Source: Hydractinia symbiolongicarpus
Lineage: Eukaryota; Cnidaria; Hydrozoa; Anthoathecata; Hydractiniidae
Direction of reading: 5' to 3'
Assembly: GCF_029227915.1 (NCBI RefSeq)
Contig: NC_079879.1
Span: 29,828,501 to 29,892,500 of the forward strand
Length of the DNA stretch: 64,000 nt
Made by a program: the position numbers and the translations under genes. The notes below the pieces were generated by a model. That model was not told where the DNA came from and did no database searches. It saw only the letters and a program-made list of their open reading frames with translations. Every line of letters begins with the position of its first letter. Positions within the stretch are counted from its first letter, which is position 1. Of the stretch, positions 53,341 to 64,000 are shown piece by piece.

Positions 53341-55370
53341 GGAAATGAGTTTACTCTCTGGGTACTTTCTGTGTATACTTTTAACTATACGGGCCGAGTC
53401 CGGGATTTACGGGAAATCGCAGGTTTTCGTTTGCCGGCGATTAAACTCTTTTTTTTAATCAGCGTCTCATCAAAAATGAAAACACTTTTGAAAACTACAA
53501 GTCTCATGCGTTTTAGTGGTGAAAAAATAATTTAAAAAATCGTTGGGGAAATGAGTTTACACCCTGGTTACTTTCTTTGTAACTTTTGACTATACGGGCC
53601 GGGTCCAGGAATTAAGGGAAATCGCAGGTTTTCGTTTGCCGCCGATTAAACTTCTTTTATTCAGCATCTCATCAAAAATGAAAACATTTTTGAAAACTAC
53701 AAGTCTCATGCATTTTAGTGGTGAAAAAATAATTTAAAAAATCGTTGGGGAAATGAGTTTACTTCCTGGGTACTTTATTTGTTAACTTTTGACTATACGG
53801 GCCAAGCCGGGATTTACGGGAAATCGCGGGTTTACGTTTGCCGGCGATTAAACTTCTTTTATTCAGCGTCTCATCAAAAATGAAAACATTTTTAAAAACT
53901 ACAAGTCTCATGCGTTTTAGTGGTGAAAAAATAATTTAAAAAATCGTTCTGGAAATGAGTTTACTCCCTGGGTACTTTCTTTGTATACATTCGACTATAC
54001 GGGCCAAGCCCGGGATTTACGTGAAATCGCGGGTTTTCGTTTGCCGGCGATTAAACCTCTTTCATTAAGCGTCTCATCAAAAATGAAAACATTTTTAAAA
54101 ACTACAAGTCTTATGCGTTTTAGTGGTGAAAAAATAATTTAAAAAATCGTTCGGGAAATGAGTTTACTCCCTGGGTACTTTTTTTGTATACTTTTGACTA
54201 TACGGGCCGAGACCGGGATTTACGGGAAGTCGCGGGTTTTCGTTTGCCGGCGATTAAACTTCTTTAATTCAGCGTCTCATCAAAAATGAAAACATTTTTA
54301 AAAACTACAAGTCTCATGGGCTTTGGTGGTGAAATAATAATTTAAAAAATCGTTCGGGAAATGAGTTTACACCCTGGGTACTTTCTTTTTATACTTTTGA
54401 CTATACGGGCCGAGTCCGGGATTTACGGGAAATCGCAGGTTTTCGTTTGCCGGCGATTAAACTCTTTTTTTTAATCAGCGTCTCATCAAAAATGAAAACA
54501 CTTTTGAAAACTACAAGTCTCATGCGTTTTAGTGGTGAAAAAATAATTTAAAAAATCGTTGGGGAAATGAGTTTACACCCTGGTTACTTTCTTTGTAACT
54601 TTTGACTATACGGGCCGGGTCCAGGAATTAAGGGAAATCGCAGGTTTTCGTTTGCCGGCGATTAAACTTCTTTTATTCAGCATCTCATCAAAAATGAAAA
54701 CATTTTTGAAAACTACAAGTCTCATGCATTTTAGTGGTGAAAAAATAATTTAAAAAATCGTTGGGGAAATGAGTTTACTTCCTGGGTACTTTATTTGTAA
54801 ACTTTTGACTATACGGGCCAAGCCGGGATTTACGGGAAATCGCGGGTTTACGTTTGCCGGCGATTAAACTTCTTTTATTCAGCGTCTCATCAAAAATGAA
54901 AACATTTTTAAAAACTACAAGTCTCATGCGTTTTAGTGGTGAAAAAATAATTTAAAAAATCGTTCTGGAAATGAGTTTACTCCCTGGGTACTTTCTTTGT
55001 ATACATTCGACTATACGGGCCAAGCCCGGGATTTACGTGAAATCGCGGGTTTTCGTTTGCCGGCGATTAAACCTCTTTCATTAAGCGTCTCATCAAAAAT
55101 GAAAACATTTTTAAAAACTACAAGTCTTATGCGTTTTAGTGGTGAAAAAATAATTTAAAAAATCGTTCGGGAAATGAGTTTACTCCCTGGGTACTTTTTT
55201 TGTATACTTTTGACTATACGGGCCGAGACCGGGATTTACGGGAAGTCGCGGGTTTTCGTTTGCCGGCGATTAAACTTCTTTAATTCAGCGTCTCATCAAA
55301 AATGAAAACATTTTTAAAAACTACAATTCTCATGGGCTTTGGTGGTGAAATAATAATTTAAAAAATCGTT
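53340..55370 (+). repeat. Divergent 5-mer pair (~1,016 bp)
   Basis: The markers ACTTCCTGGGTAC with TTATTTG (53,761 and 54,777), AACACTTTTG, CGGGTCCAGGAATTAAG and GCTTTGGTGG recur about 1,016 bp apart. These monomers carry more private changes than the core (GTAACTTTTGAC, GGGTTTACG, TTACGTGAAATCG). They sit between the core and the second copy of the 4 kb block. Confidence 0.82.
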
Positions 55371-55524
55371 CGGGAAATGAGTTTACACCCTGGGTACTTT
55401 CTTTTTATACTTTTGACTATACGGGCCGAGTCCAGGATTTACGGGAAATCGCAGGTTTTCGTTTGCCGGCGATTAAACCACTTTTATAAGGCGTCTCATC
55501 AAAAATAAAAACATTTCTGAAAAC

Positions 55525-58500
55525 TACAAGTCTCATGCGTTTTAGTGGTGAAAAAATAATTTAAAAATTCGTTTGGACAATAAGTTTACTCACTGGGTAC
55601 TTTCCATGTATACTTTTGACTATACGGGCCGAGTCCGGGATTTACGGGAAATCGCGGGTTTTCGTTTGCCGGCGATTAAACTTCTTTTATTCAGCGTCTC
55701 ATTAAAAATGAAAACATTTTTAAAAACTACAAGTCTCATGGGCTTTAGTGGTGAAATAATAATTTAAAAAATCATTTGGGAAATGAGTTTACTCCCTGGG
55801 TACTTTCTGTGTATACTTTTGACTATACGGGCCGAGTCCGGGATTTACGGGAAGTCGCAGGTTTTCGTTTGCCGGCGATTAAACTCCTTTTTTTAATCAG
55901 CATCTCATCAAAAATGAAAACATTTTTGAAAACTACAAGTCTCATGCGTTTTAGTGGTGAAAAAAATAATTAAAAAATCGTTTGGGAAATGAGTTTACTC
56001 CCTGGGTACTTTCTTTGTATACTTTTGACTATACGGGCCGAGTCCGGGATTTACGGGAAATTGCGGATTTTCGTTTGCCGGCGATTAAACTTCTTTTATT
56101 CAGCGTCCCATCAAATATGAAAACATTTTTGAAAACTACAAGTCTCATGCGTTCAGTGGTAAAAAAATAATATAAAAATCGTTCGGGAAATGAGTTTACT
56201 CCCTGGGTACTTTCTTTGTATACTTTTGACTATACGGGCCGAGTCCGGGGTTTACGGGAAATGGCGGGATTTCGTTTGCCGGCGATTAAACTTCTTTTAT
56301 TCAGCGTCTCATCAAAAATGAAAACATTTTTGAAAACTACAAGTCTCATGCGTTTTAGTGGTGAAAAAATAAATTAAAAAATCGTTCGGGAAATGAGTTT
56401 ACTCCCTGGGTACTTTCTTTGTATACTTTTGACTATACGGGAAATCGCAGGTTTTCTTTTGCCGGCGATTAAACTCCTTTTTTTAATCAGCGTCTCATCA
56501 AAAATGAAAACATTTTTGAAAACTACAAGTCTCATGCCTTTTAGTGGTGAAAAAATAATTTAAAAAATCGTTCGGGAAATGAGTTTACACCCTGGGTACT
56601 TTCTTTGTATACTTTTGACTACACGGGCCGAGTCCAGGATTTAAGGGAAATCGCAGGTTTTCGTTTGCCGGCGATTAAACTTCTTTCATTCAGCGCGTCA
56701 TCAAAAATGAAAACATTTTTGAAAACTACAAGTCTCATGCGTTTTAGTGGTGAAAAAATAATTTAAAAATTCGTTCGGGAAATGAGTTTACTCCCTGGGT
56801 ACTTTCTTTGTATACTTTTGACTATACGGGCCGAGTCCGGGATTTACGGGAAATCGCAGGTTTTCGTTTGCCAGCGATTAAACTTCTTTCATTAAGCGTC
56901 TCATCAAAAATGAAAACATTTTTAAAAACTACAAGTCTCATGCGTTTTAGTGGTGAAAAAAAAAATTAAAAAATCGTTTGGGAAATGAGTTTACTTCCTG
57001 GGTACTTTCTTTGTATACTTTTGACTATACGGGCCGAGTCCGGGATTTACGGGAAATTGCGGTTTTTCGTTTGCCGGCGATTAAACTTCTTTTATTCAGC
57101 GTCCCATAAAATATGAAAACATTTTTGAAAACTACAAGTTTCATGTGTTCAGTGGTAAAAAAATAATATAAAAAATCGTTCGGGAAATGAGTTTACTCCC
57201 TGGGTACTTTCTTTGTATACTTTTGACTATACGGGCCGAGTCCGGGGTTTACGGGAAATGGCGGGTATTCGTTTGCCGGCGATTAAACTTCTTTTATTCA
57301 GCGTCTCATCAAAAATGAAAACATTTTTGAAAACTACAAGTCTCATGCGTTTTAGTGGTGAAAAAATAATTCAAAAAATCGTTCGGGAAATGAGTTTACT
57401 CCCTGGGTACTTTCTTTGTATACTTTTGACTATACGGGCCGAGTCCGGGATTTACGGGAAATCGCAGGTTTTCGTTTGCCGGCGATTAAACTTCTTTTAT
57501 TCAGCGTCTCATCAAAAATAAAAACATTTTTGAAAACTACAAGTCCATGCGTTTTAGTGGTGAAAAAATAATTTAAAAAATCGTTCGGGAAATGAGTTTA
57601 CTCCCTGGGTACTTTCTTTGTATACTTTTGACTATGCGGGCCAAGCCCGGGATTTACGGAAAATCGCGGGTTTTCGTTTGCCGGCGATTAAACTTCTTTT
57701 ATTCAGTGTCTCATCAAAAATAAAAACATTTTTGAAAACTACAAGTCCATGCGTTTTAGTGGTGAAAAAATAATTTAAAAAATCGTTCGGGAAATGAGTT
57801 TACTCCCTGGGTACTTTCTCTGTATACTTTTGACTATGCGGGCCAAGCCCGGGATTTACGGGAAATCGCGGGTTTTCGTTTGCCGGCGATTAAACTTCTT
57901 TCATTAAGCGTCTCATCAAAAATGAAAACATTTTTGAAAACTACAAGTCTCATGCGTTTTAGTGGTGAAAAAGTAATTTAAAAAATCGTTCGGGAAATGA
58001 GTTTACTCCCAGGGTACTTTCTTTGTATACTTTTGACTATGCGGGCCAAGCCCGGGATTTACGGGAAATCGCGGGTTTTCGTTTGCCGGCGATTAAACTT
58101 CTTTCCTTAAGCGTCTCATCAAAAATGAAAACATTTTTGAAAACTACAAGTCTCATGCGTTTAGTGGTAAAAAAATAATGTAAAAAATCGTTCGGGAAAT
58201 GAGTTTACTCCCTGGGTACTTTCCTTGTATACTTTTGACTATACGGGCCGAGTCCGGGGTTTACGGGAAATGGCGGGATTTCGTTTGCCGGCTATTAAAC
58301 TTCTTTTATTCAGCGTCTCATCAAAAATGAAAACATTTTTGAAAACTACAAGTCTCATGCGTTTTAGTGGTGAGAAAATAATTTAAAAAATCTTTCTGGA
58401 AATGAGTTTACTCACAGGGTACTTTCTTTGTATACATTCGACTATACGGGCCAAGCCCCGGATTTACGGGAAAACGCGAGATTTCGTTTGCCGGCGATTA

Positions 58501-59618
58501 AACCTCTATCATTAAGCGTCTCATCAAAAATGAAAACATTTTTGAAAACTACAAGTCTCATGCGTTTTAGTGATGAAAAAAAATAATTTAAAGAATCGTT
58601 TTGAAAATGAGTTTACTCCCTGGGTACTTTCTTTGTATACTTTTGACTATACGGGCCGAGTCCGGGATTTACGGGAAATCGCAGGTTTTCGTTTGCCGGC
58701 GATTAAACTTCTTTTATTCAGCGTCTCATCAAAAATAAAAACATTTTTGAAAACTACAAGTCCATGCGTTTTAGTGGTGAAAAAATAATTTAAAAACTCG
58801 TTCGGGAAATGAGTTTACTCCCTGGGTACTTTCTTTGTATACTTTTGACTATGCGGGCCAAGCCCGGGATTTACGGGAAATCGCGGGTTTTTGTTTGCCG
58901 GCGATTAAACTTCTTTTATTCAGCGTCTCATCAAAAATAAAAACATTTTTGAAAACTACAAGTCCATGCGTTTTAGTGGTGAAAAAATAATTTAAAAAAT
59001 CGTTCGGGAAATGAGTTTACTCCCTGGGTACTTTCTTTGTATACTTTTGACTATGCGGGCCAAGCCCGGGATTTACGGAAAATCGCGGGTTTTCGTTTGC
59101 CGGCGATTAAACTTCTTTCATTAAGCGTCTCATCAAAAATGAAAACATTTTTGAAAACTACAAGTCTCATGCGTTTTAGTGGTGAAAAAGTAATTTAAAA
59201 AATCGTTCGGGAAATGAGTTTACTCCCAGGGTACTTTCTTTGTATACTTTTGACTATGCGGGCCAAGCCCGGGATTTACGGGAAATCGCAGGTTTTCGTT
59301 TGCCGGCGATTAAACTTCTTTCCTTAAGCGTCTCATCAAAAATGAAAACATTTTTGAAAACTACAAGTCTCATGCGTTTAGTGGTAAAAAAATAATGTAA
59401 AAAATCGTTAGGGAAATGAGTTTACTCCCTGGGTACTTTCCTTGTATACTTTTGACAATACGGGCCGAGTCCGGGGTTTACGGGAAATGGCGGGATTTCG
59501 TTTGCCGGCGATTAAACTTCTTTTATTCAGCGTCTCATCAAAAATGAAAACATTTTTGAAAACTACAAGTCTCATGCGTTTTAGTGGTGAAAAAATAATT
59601 TAAAAAATCTTTCTGGAA
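55525..59618 (+). repeat. ~4 kb segmental duplication, copy 2
   Basis: It matches 24,747-28,654 with an extra 186-bp monomer at 56,393-56,578. The matching sequence begins inside a monomer whose earlier part differs (CTTTTATAAGGCG here against CTTTCATTAAGCG in copy 1). Small differences elsewhere include GTGAGAAAATAA near 58,371. Confidence 0.87.
56393..56578 (+). repeat. Shortened 186-bp monomer (example)
   Basis: The segment between TATACGGG and AAATCG is missing, a 20-bp loss flanked in normal monomers by the direct repeat TACGGG, so it looks like slippage or intrastrand recombination. A 3-bp gain in the run CTTTTTTTAATCAG brings the length to 186 bp. Similar monomers in the left arm lie near 12,460, 13,861, 15,061, 15,857, 17,262, 18,665, 22,091, 23,700 and 23,885. 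Others in the right arm lie near 32,346, 35,571 and 36,363. This copy is absent at the matching place (25,615) in the first block copy. Confidence 0.85.
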
Positions 59619-60835
59619 ATGAGTTTACTCACAGGGTACTTTCTTTGTATACATTCGACTATACGGGCCAAGCCCCGGATTTACGGGAAAACGCGAGATT
59701 TCGTTTGCCGGCGATTAAACCTCTATCATTAAGCGTCTCATCAAAAATGAAAACATTTTTGAAAACTACAAGTCTCATGCGTTTTAGTGATGAAAAAAAA
59801 TAATTTAAAGAATCGTTTTGAAAATGAGTTTACTCCCTGGGTACTTTCTTTGTATACTTTTGACTATACGGGCCGAGTCCGGGATTTACGGGAAATCGCA
59901 GGTTTTCGTTTGCCGGCGATTAAACTTCTTTTATTCAGCGTCTCATCAAAAATAAAAACATTTTTGAAAACTACAAGTCCATGCGTTTTAGTGGTGAAAA
60001 AATAATTTAAAAACTCGTTCGGGAAATGAGTTTACTCCCTGGGTACTTTCTTTGTATACTTTTGACTATGCGGGCCAAGCCCGGGATTTACGGGAAATCG
60101 CGGGTTTTTGTTTGCCGGCGATTAAACTTCTTTTATTCAGCGTCTCATCAAAAATAAAAACATTTTTGAAAACTACAAGTCCATGCGTTTTAGTGGTGAA
60201 AAAATAATTTAAAAAATCGTTCGGGAAATGAGTTTACTCCCTGGGTACTTTCTTTGTATACTTTTGACTATGCGGGCCAAGCCCGGGATTTACGGAAAAT
60301 CGCGGGTTTTCGTTTGCCGGCGATTAAACTTCTTTCATTAAGCGTCTCATCAAAAATGAAAACATTTTTGAAAACTACAAGTCTCATGCGTTTTAGTGGT
60401 GAAAAAGTAATTTAAAAAATCGTTCGGGAAATGAGTTTACTCCCAGGGTACTTTCTTTGTATACTTTTGACTATGCGGGCCAAGCCCGGGATTTACGGGA
60501 AATCGCAGGTTTTCGTTTGCCGGCGATTAAACTTCTTTCCTTAAGCGTCTCATCAACAATGAAAACATTTTTGAAAACTACAAGTCTCATGCGTTTAGTG
60601 GTAAAAAAATAATGTAAAAAATCGTTAGGGAAATGAGTTTACTCCCTGGGTACTTTCCTTGTATACTTTTGACAATACGGGCCGAGTCCGGGGTTTACGG
60701 GAAATGGCGGGATTTCGTTTGCCGGCGATTAAACTTCTTTTATTCAGCGTCTCATCAAAAATGAAAACATTTTTGAAAACTACAAGTCTCATGCGTTTTA
60801 GTGGTGAAAAAATAATTTAAAAAATCTTTCTGGAA
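58402..60835 (+). repeat. Two tandem copies of the 1,217-bp A-F 6-mer
   Basis: A-type monomers start at 58,402, 59,619 and 60,836, each 1,217 bp apart, with B to F between them. Copy 1 of the 4 kb block has only one such unit at the matching place (27,438-28,654), so one unit was gained here or lost there. Confidence 0.87.
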
Positions 60836-63800
60836 ATGAGTTTACTCACAGGGTACTTTCTTTGTATACATTCGACTATACGGGCCAAGCCCCGGATTTA
60901 CGGGAAAACGCGGGATTTCGTTTGCCGGCGATTAAACCTCTATCATTAAGCGTCTCATCAAAAATGAAAACATTTTTGAAAACTACAAGTCTTATGCGTT
61001 TTAGTGGTGAAAAAATAATTTAAAAAATCGTTCGGGAAATAAGTTTACTCCCTGGGTACTTTCTTTGTATACTTTTGACTATACGGGCCGAGACCGGGAT
61101 TTACAAGAAATCGCGGATTTTTGTTTGCCAGCGATTAAACTTCTTTTATTCAGCGTCTCATCAAAAATGAAAACATTTTTGAAAACTACAAGTCTCATGC
61201 GTTTTAGTGGTGAAAAGATAATTTAAAAAATCGTTTTGGAAATGGGTTTACTCACAGGGTACTTTCTTTGTATACATTTGACTATGCGGGCCGAGTCCGG
61301 GTTTTACGGGAAATTGCGGATTTTCGTTTGCCGGCGATTAAACTTCTTTTATTCAGCGTCCCATCAAATATGAAAACATTTTTGAAAACTACAAGTCTCA
61401 TGCGTTCAGTGGTAAAAAAATAATATAAAAAATCGTTCGGGAAATGAGTTTACTCCCTGGGTACATTCTTTGTATACTTTTGACTATACGGGCCGAGTCC
61501 GGGGTTTACGGGAAATGGCGGGATTTCGTTTGCCGGCGATTAAACTTCTTTTATTCAGCGTCTCATCAAAAATGAAAACATTTTTGAAAACTACAAGTCT
61601 CATGCGTTTTAGTGGTGAAAAAATAATTTAAAAAATCGTTCGGGAAATGAGTTTACTCCCTGGGTACTTTCTTTGTATACATTCGACTATACGGGCCAAG
61701 CCCCGGATTTACGGGAAAACGCGGGATTTCGTTTGCTGGCGATTAAACCTCTATCATTAAGCGTCTCATCAAAAATGAAAACATTTTTGAAAACTACAAG
61801 TCTCATGCGTTTTAGTAGTGAAAAAATAATGTAAAAAATCGTTAGGGAAATGAGTTTACTCCCTGGGTACTTTCCTTGTATACTTTTGACAATACGGGCC
61901 GAGTCCGGGGTTTACGGGAAATGGCGGGATTTCGTTTGCCGGCGATTAAACTTCTTTTATTCAGCGTCTCATCAAAAATGAAAACATTTTTGAAAACTAC
62001 AAGTCTCATGCGTTTTAGTGGTGAAAAAATAATTTAAAAAATCTTTCTGGAAATGAGTTTACTCACAGGGTACTTTCTTTGTATACATTCGACTATACGG
62101 GCCAAGCCCCGGATTTACGGGAAAACGCGGGATTTCGTTTGCCGGCGATTAAACCTCTATCATTAAGCGTCTCATCAAAAATGAAAACATTTTTGAAAAC
62201 TACAAGTCTTATGCGTTTTAGTGGTGAAAAAATAATTTAAAAAATCGTTCGGGAAATAAGTTTACTCCCTGGGTACTTTCTTTGTATACTTTTGACTATA
62301 CGGGCCGAGACCGGGATTTACAAGAAATCGCGGATTTTTGTTTGCCAGCGATTAAACTTCTTTTATTCAGCGTCTCATCAAAAATGAAAACATTTTTGAA
62401 AACTACAAGTCTCATGCGTTTTAGTGGTGAAAAGATAATTTAAAAAATCGTTTTGGAAATGGGTTTACTCACAGGGTACTTTCTTTGTATACATTTGACT
62501 ATGCGGGCCGAGTCCGGGTTTTACGGGAAATTGCGGATTTTCGTTTGCCGGCGATTAAACTTCTTTTATTCAGCGTCCCATCAAATATGAAAACATTTTT
62601 GAAAACTACAAGTCTCATGCGTTCAGTGGTAAAAAAATAATATAAAAAATCGTTCGGGAAATGAGTTTACTCCCTGGGTACATTCTTTGTATACTTTTGA
62701 CTATACGGGCCGAGTCCGGGGTTTACGGGAAATGGCGGGATTTCGTTTGCCGGCGATTAAACTTCTTTTATTCAGCGTCTCATCAAAAATGAAAACATTT
62801 TTGAAAACTACAAGTCTCATGCGTTTTAGTGGTGAAAAAATAATTTAAAAAATCGTTCGGGAAATGAGTTTACTCCCTGGGTACTTTCTTTGTATACATT
62901 CGACTATACGGGCCAAGCCCCGGATTTACGGGAAAACGCGGGATTTCGTTTGCTGGCGATTAAACCTCTATCATTAAGCGTCTCATCAAAAATGAAAACA
63001 TTTTTGAAAACTACAAGTCTCATGCGTTTTAGTAGTGAAAAAATAATTTAAAAAATCGTTCGGGAAATAAGTTTACTCCCTGGGTACTTTCTTTGTATAC
63101 TTTTGACTATACGGGCCGAGACCGGGATTTACAAGAAATCGCGGATTTTTGTTTGCCAGCGATTAAACTTCTTTTATTCAGCGTCTCATCAAAAATGAAA
63201 ACATTTTTGAAAACTACAAGTCTCATGCAATTTAGTGGTGAAAAGATAATTTAAAAAATCGTTTTGAAAATGGGTTTACTCACAGGGTACTTTCTTTGTA
63301 TACATTCGACTATACGGGCCTAGCCCGGGATTTACGGGAAATCGCGGGTTTTCGTTTGCCGGCGATTAAACCACTTTCATTAAGCGTCTCACAAAAATGA
63401 AAACATTTTTGAAAACTACAAGTCTCATGCGTTTTAGTGGTGAAAAAAAAATTAAAAAATCGTTTGGGAAATGAGTTTACTCCCTGGGTACTTTCTTTGT
63501 ATACTTTTGACTATACGGGCCGAGTCCGGGTTTTACGGGAAATTGCGGATTTTCGTTTGCCGGCGATTAAACTTCTTTTATTCAGCGTCCCATCAAATAT
63601 GAAAACATTTTTGAAAACTACAAGTCTCATGCGTTCAGTGGTAAAAAAATAATATAAAAAATCGTTCGGGAAATGAGTTTACTCCCTGGGTACATTCTTT
63701 GTATACTTTTGACTATACGGGCCGAGTCCGGGGTTTACGGGAAATGGCGGGATTTCGTTTGCCGGCGATTAAACTTCTTTTATTCAGCGTCTCATCAAAA

Positions 63801-64000
63801 ATGAAAACATTTTTGAAAACTACAAGTCTCATGCGTTTTAGTGGTGAAAAAATAATTTAAAAAATCGTTCGGGAAATGAGTTTACTCCCTGGGTACTTTC
63901 TTTGTATACATTCGACTATACGGGCCAAGCCCCGGATTTACGGGAAAACGCGGGATTTCGTTTGCTGGCGATTAAACCTCTATCATTAAGCGTCTCATCA
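60836..64000 (+). repeat. A-G-H-I units to the right window edge
   Basis: The first unit (60,836-62,052, again 1,217 bp) holds A-type, G, H, I, an A-type and an F-type monomer. The join near 61,820-61,850 goes from TTTAGTAGTG into AATGTAAAAAATCGTTAGGG. The next unit begins at 62,053 with A-type, G, H, I and A-type, then G, a CCTAGCCC monomer and a TCAAATATG monomer (63,464). The last monomer is cut by the window end. Confidence 0.82.

Larger units (their letters stand above)
24595..64000 (+). repeat. Right satellite arm, ~203-bp monomers in plus orientation
   Basis: About 194 monomers of the same family run head to tail to the window edge, where the array is cut in mid-monomer. The typical order within a monomer is ATGAGTTTACTC, CTTTGTATAC, a CGGG-rich segment, GCCGGC, ATCAAAAATG, CTACAAGTC and TTTAGTGGTG, then an A-rich run before the next ATGAG. 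Higher-order structure is stronger here than in the left arm: multi-monomer blocks recur with few differences, including a core in which whole monomers are nearly identical. Nothing other than satellite is visible. Confidence 0.97.

Noticed and set aside
1-64000. Dozens of open frames of 62-119 codons with nearly the same predicted peptide
   Set aside because: They recur because the monomer recurs. Most begin at TTG where the word CGTTTGGG happens to occur, 203 bp is not a multiple of three, frames end in the A/T-rich run, and there is no promoter, intron or codon-level constraint to be seen. The longer cases come from small length changes that join two monomers.
1-64000. CRISPR array
   Set aside because: The repeats are about 203 bp and contiguous with no unique spacers, and no cas-like genes are present.
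24595-64000. Telomere-like motif in TTTAGTGG
   Set aside because: It appears once per monomer and is not a tandem short repeat of TTTAGGG or TTAGGG type.

Overview
The whole 64 kb window is one satellite DNA array. A monomer of about 203 bp repeats head to tail from the first base to the last, roughly 315 times. I see no unique sequence, transposon, gene, tRNA, rRNA or other interruption. This is eukaryotic heterochromatin, most likely centromeric or pericentromeric. The species cannot be fixed from the sequence. A genome with CpG methylation, perhaps a land plant, is my leading guess, because the monomer variants are rich in CpG to TpG/CpA changes. The monomer at 39346-39548 is 36.9% GC. It has a GC-rich, CpG-rich half with four CGGG motifs about 10 bp apart, and an A/T-rich half with a short dyad symmetry.

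Layout. Positions 1 to about 24,591 hold about 121 monomers in minus orientation. Positions about 24,595-64,000 hold about 194 monomers in plus orientation. The arms meet head-on at 24,592-24,594 with a shared TTG. The right arm starts with a reverse-complement copy of left-arm sequence ending at 23,158. The mirror follows, with monomer-sized steps, to about 27.5 kb on the right and 19.0 kb on the left. The junction is therefore an inverted duplication with a 1.43 kb asymmetric spacer.

Left arm: mixed monomers at 1-3.4 kb; 608-bp trimers at 3.4-5.6 kb; 1.2-1.4 kb blocks at 8.1-10.7 kb; then nested blocks copied at offsets of 2,604, 3,399, 4,803 and 6,439 bp up to the junction. Right arm: a block at about 24.75-28.65 kb that recurs at about 55.53-59.62 kb; 6-mers of 1,217 bp and a 10-mer of 2,028 bp; 794-bp 4-mers at 35.1-36.7 kb; a 1.8 kb block repeated 10,107 bp downstream; a homogeneous core at 38.7-52.7 kb built of 7-, 8- and 9-mer units around runs of near-identical 203-bp monomers; and a more divergent 5-mer pair at 53.3-55.4 kb.

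No gene works here. Open frames of 62-119 codons recur only because the monomer recurs. Most start at TTG, and the 203-bp length is not a multiple of three, so the frame does not carry across monomers. The biology is structural: orientation change, higher-order repeat turnover, nucleosome-scale phasing, dyad symmetry and likely cytosine methylation.
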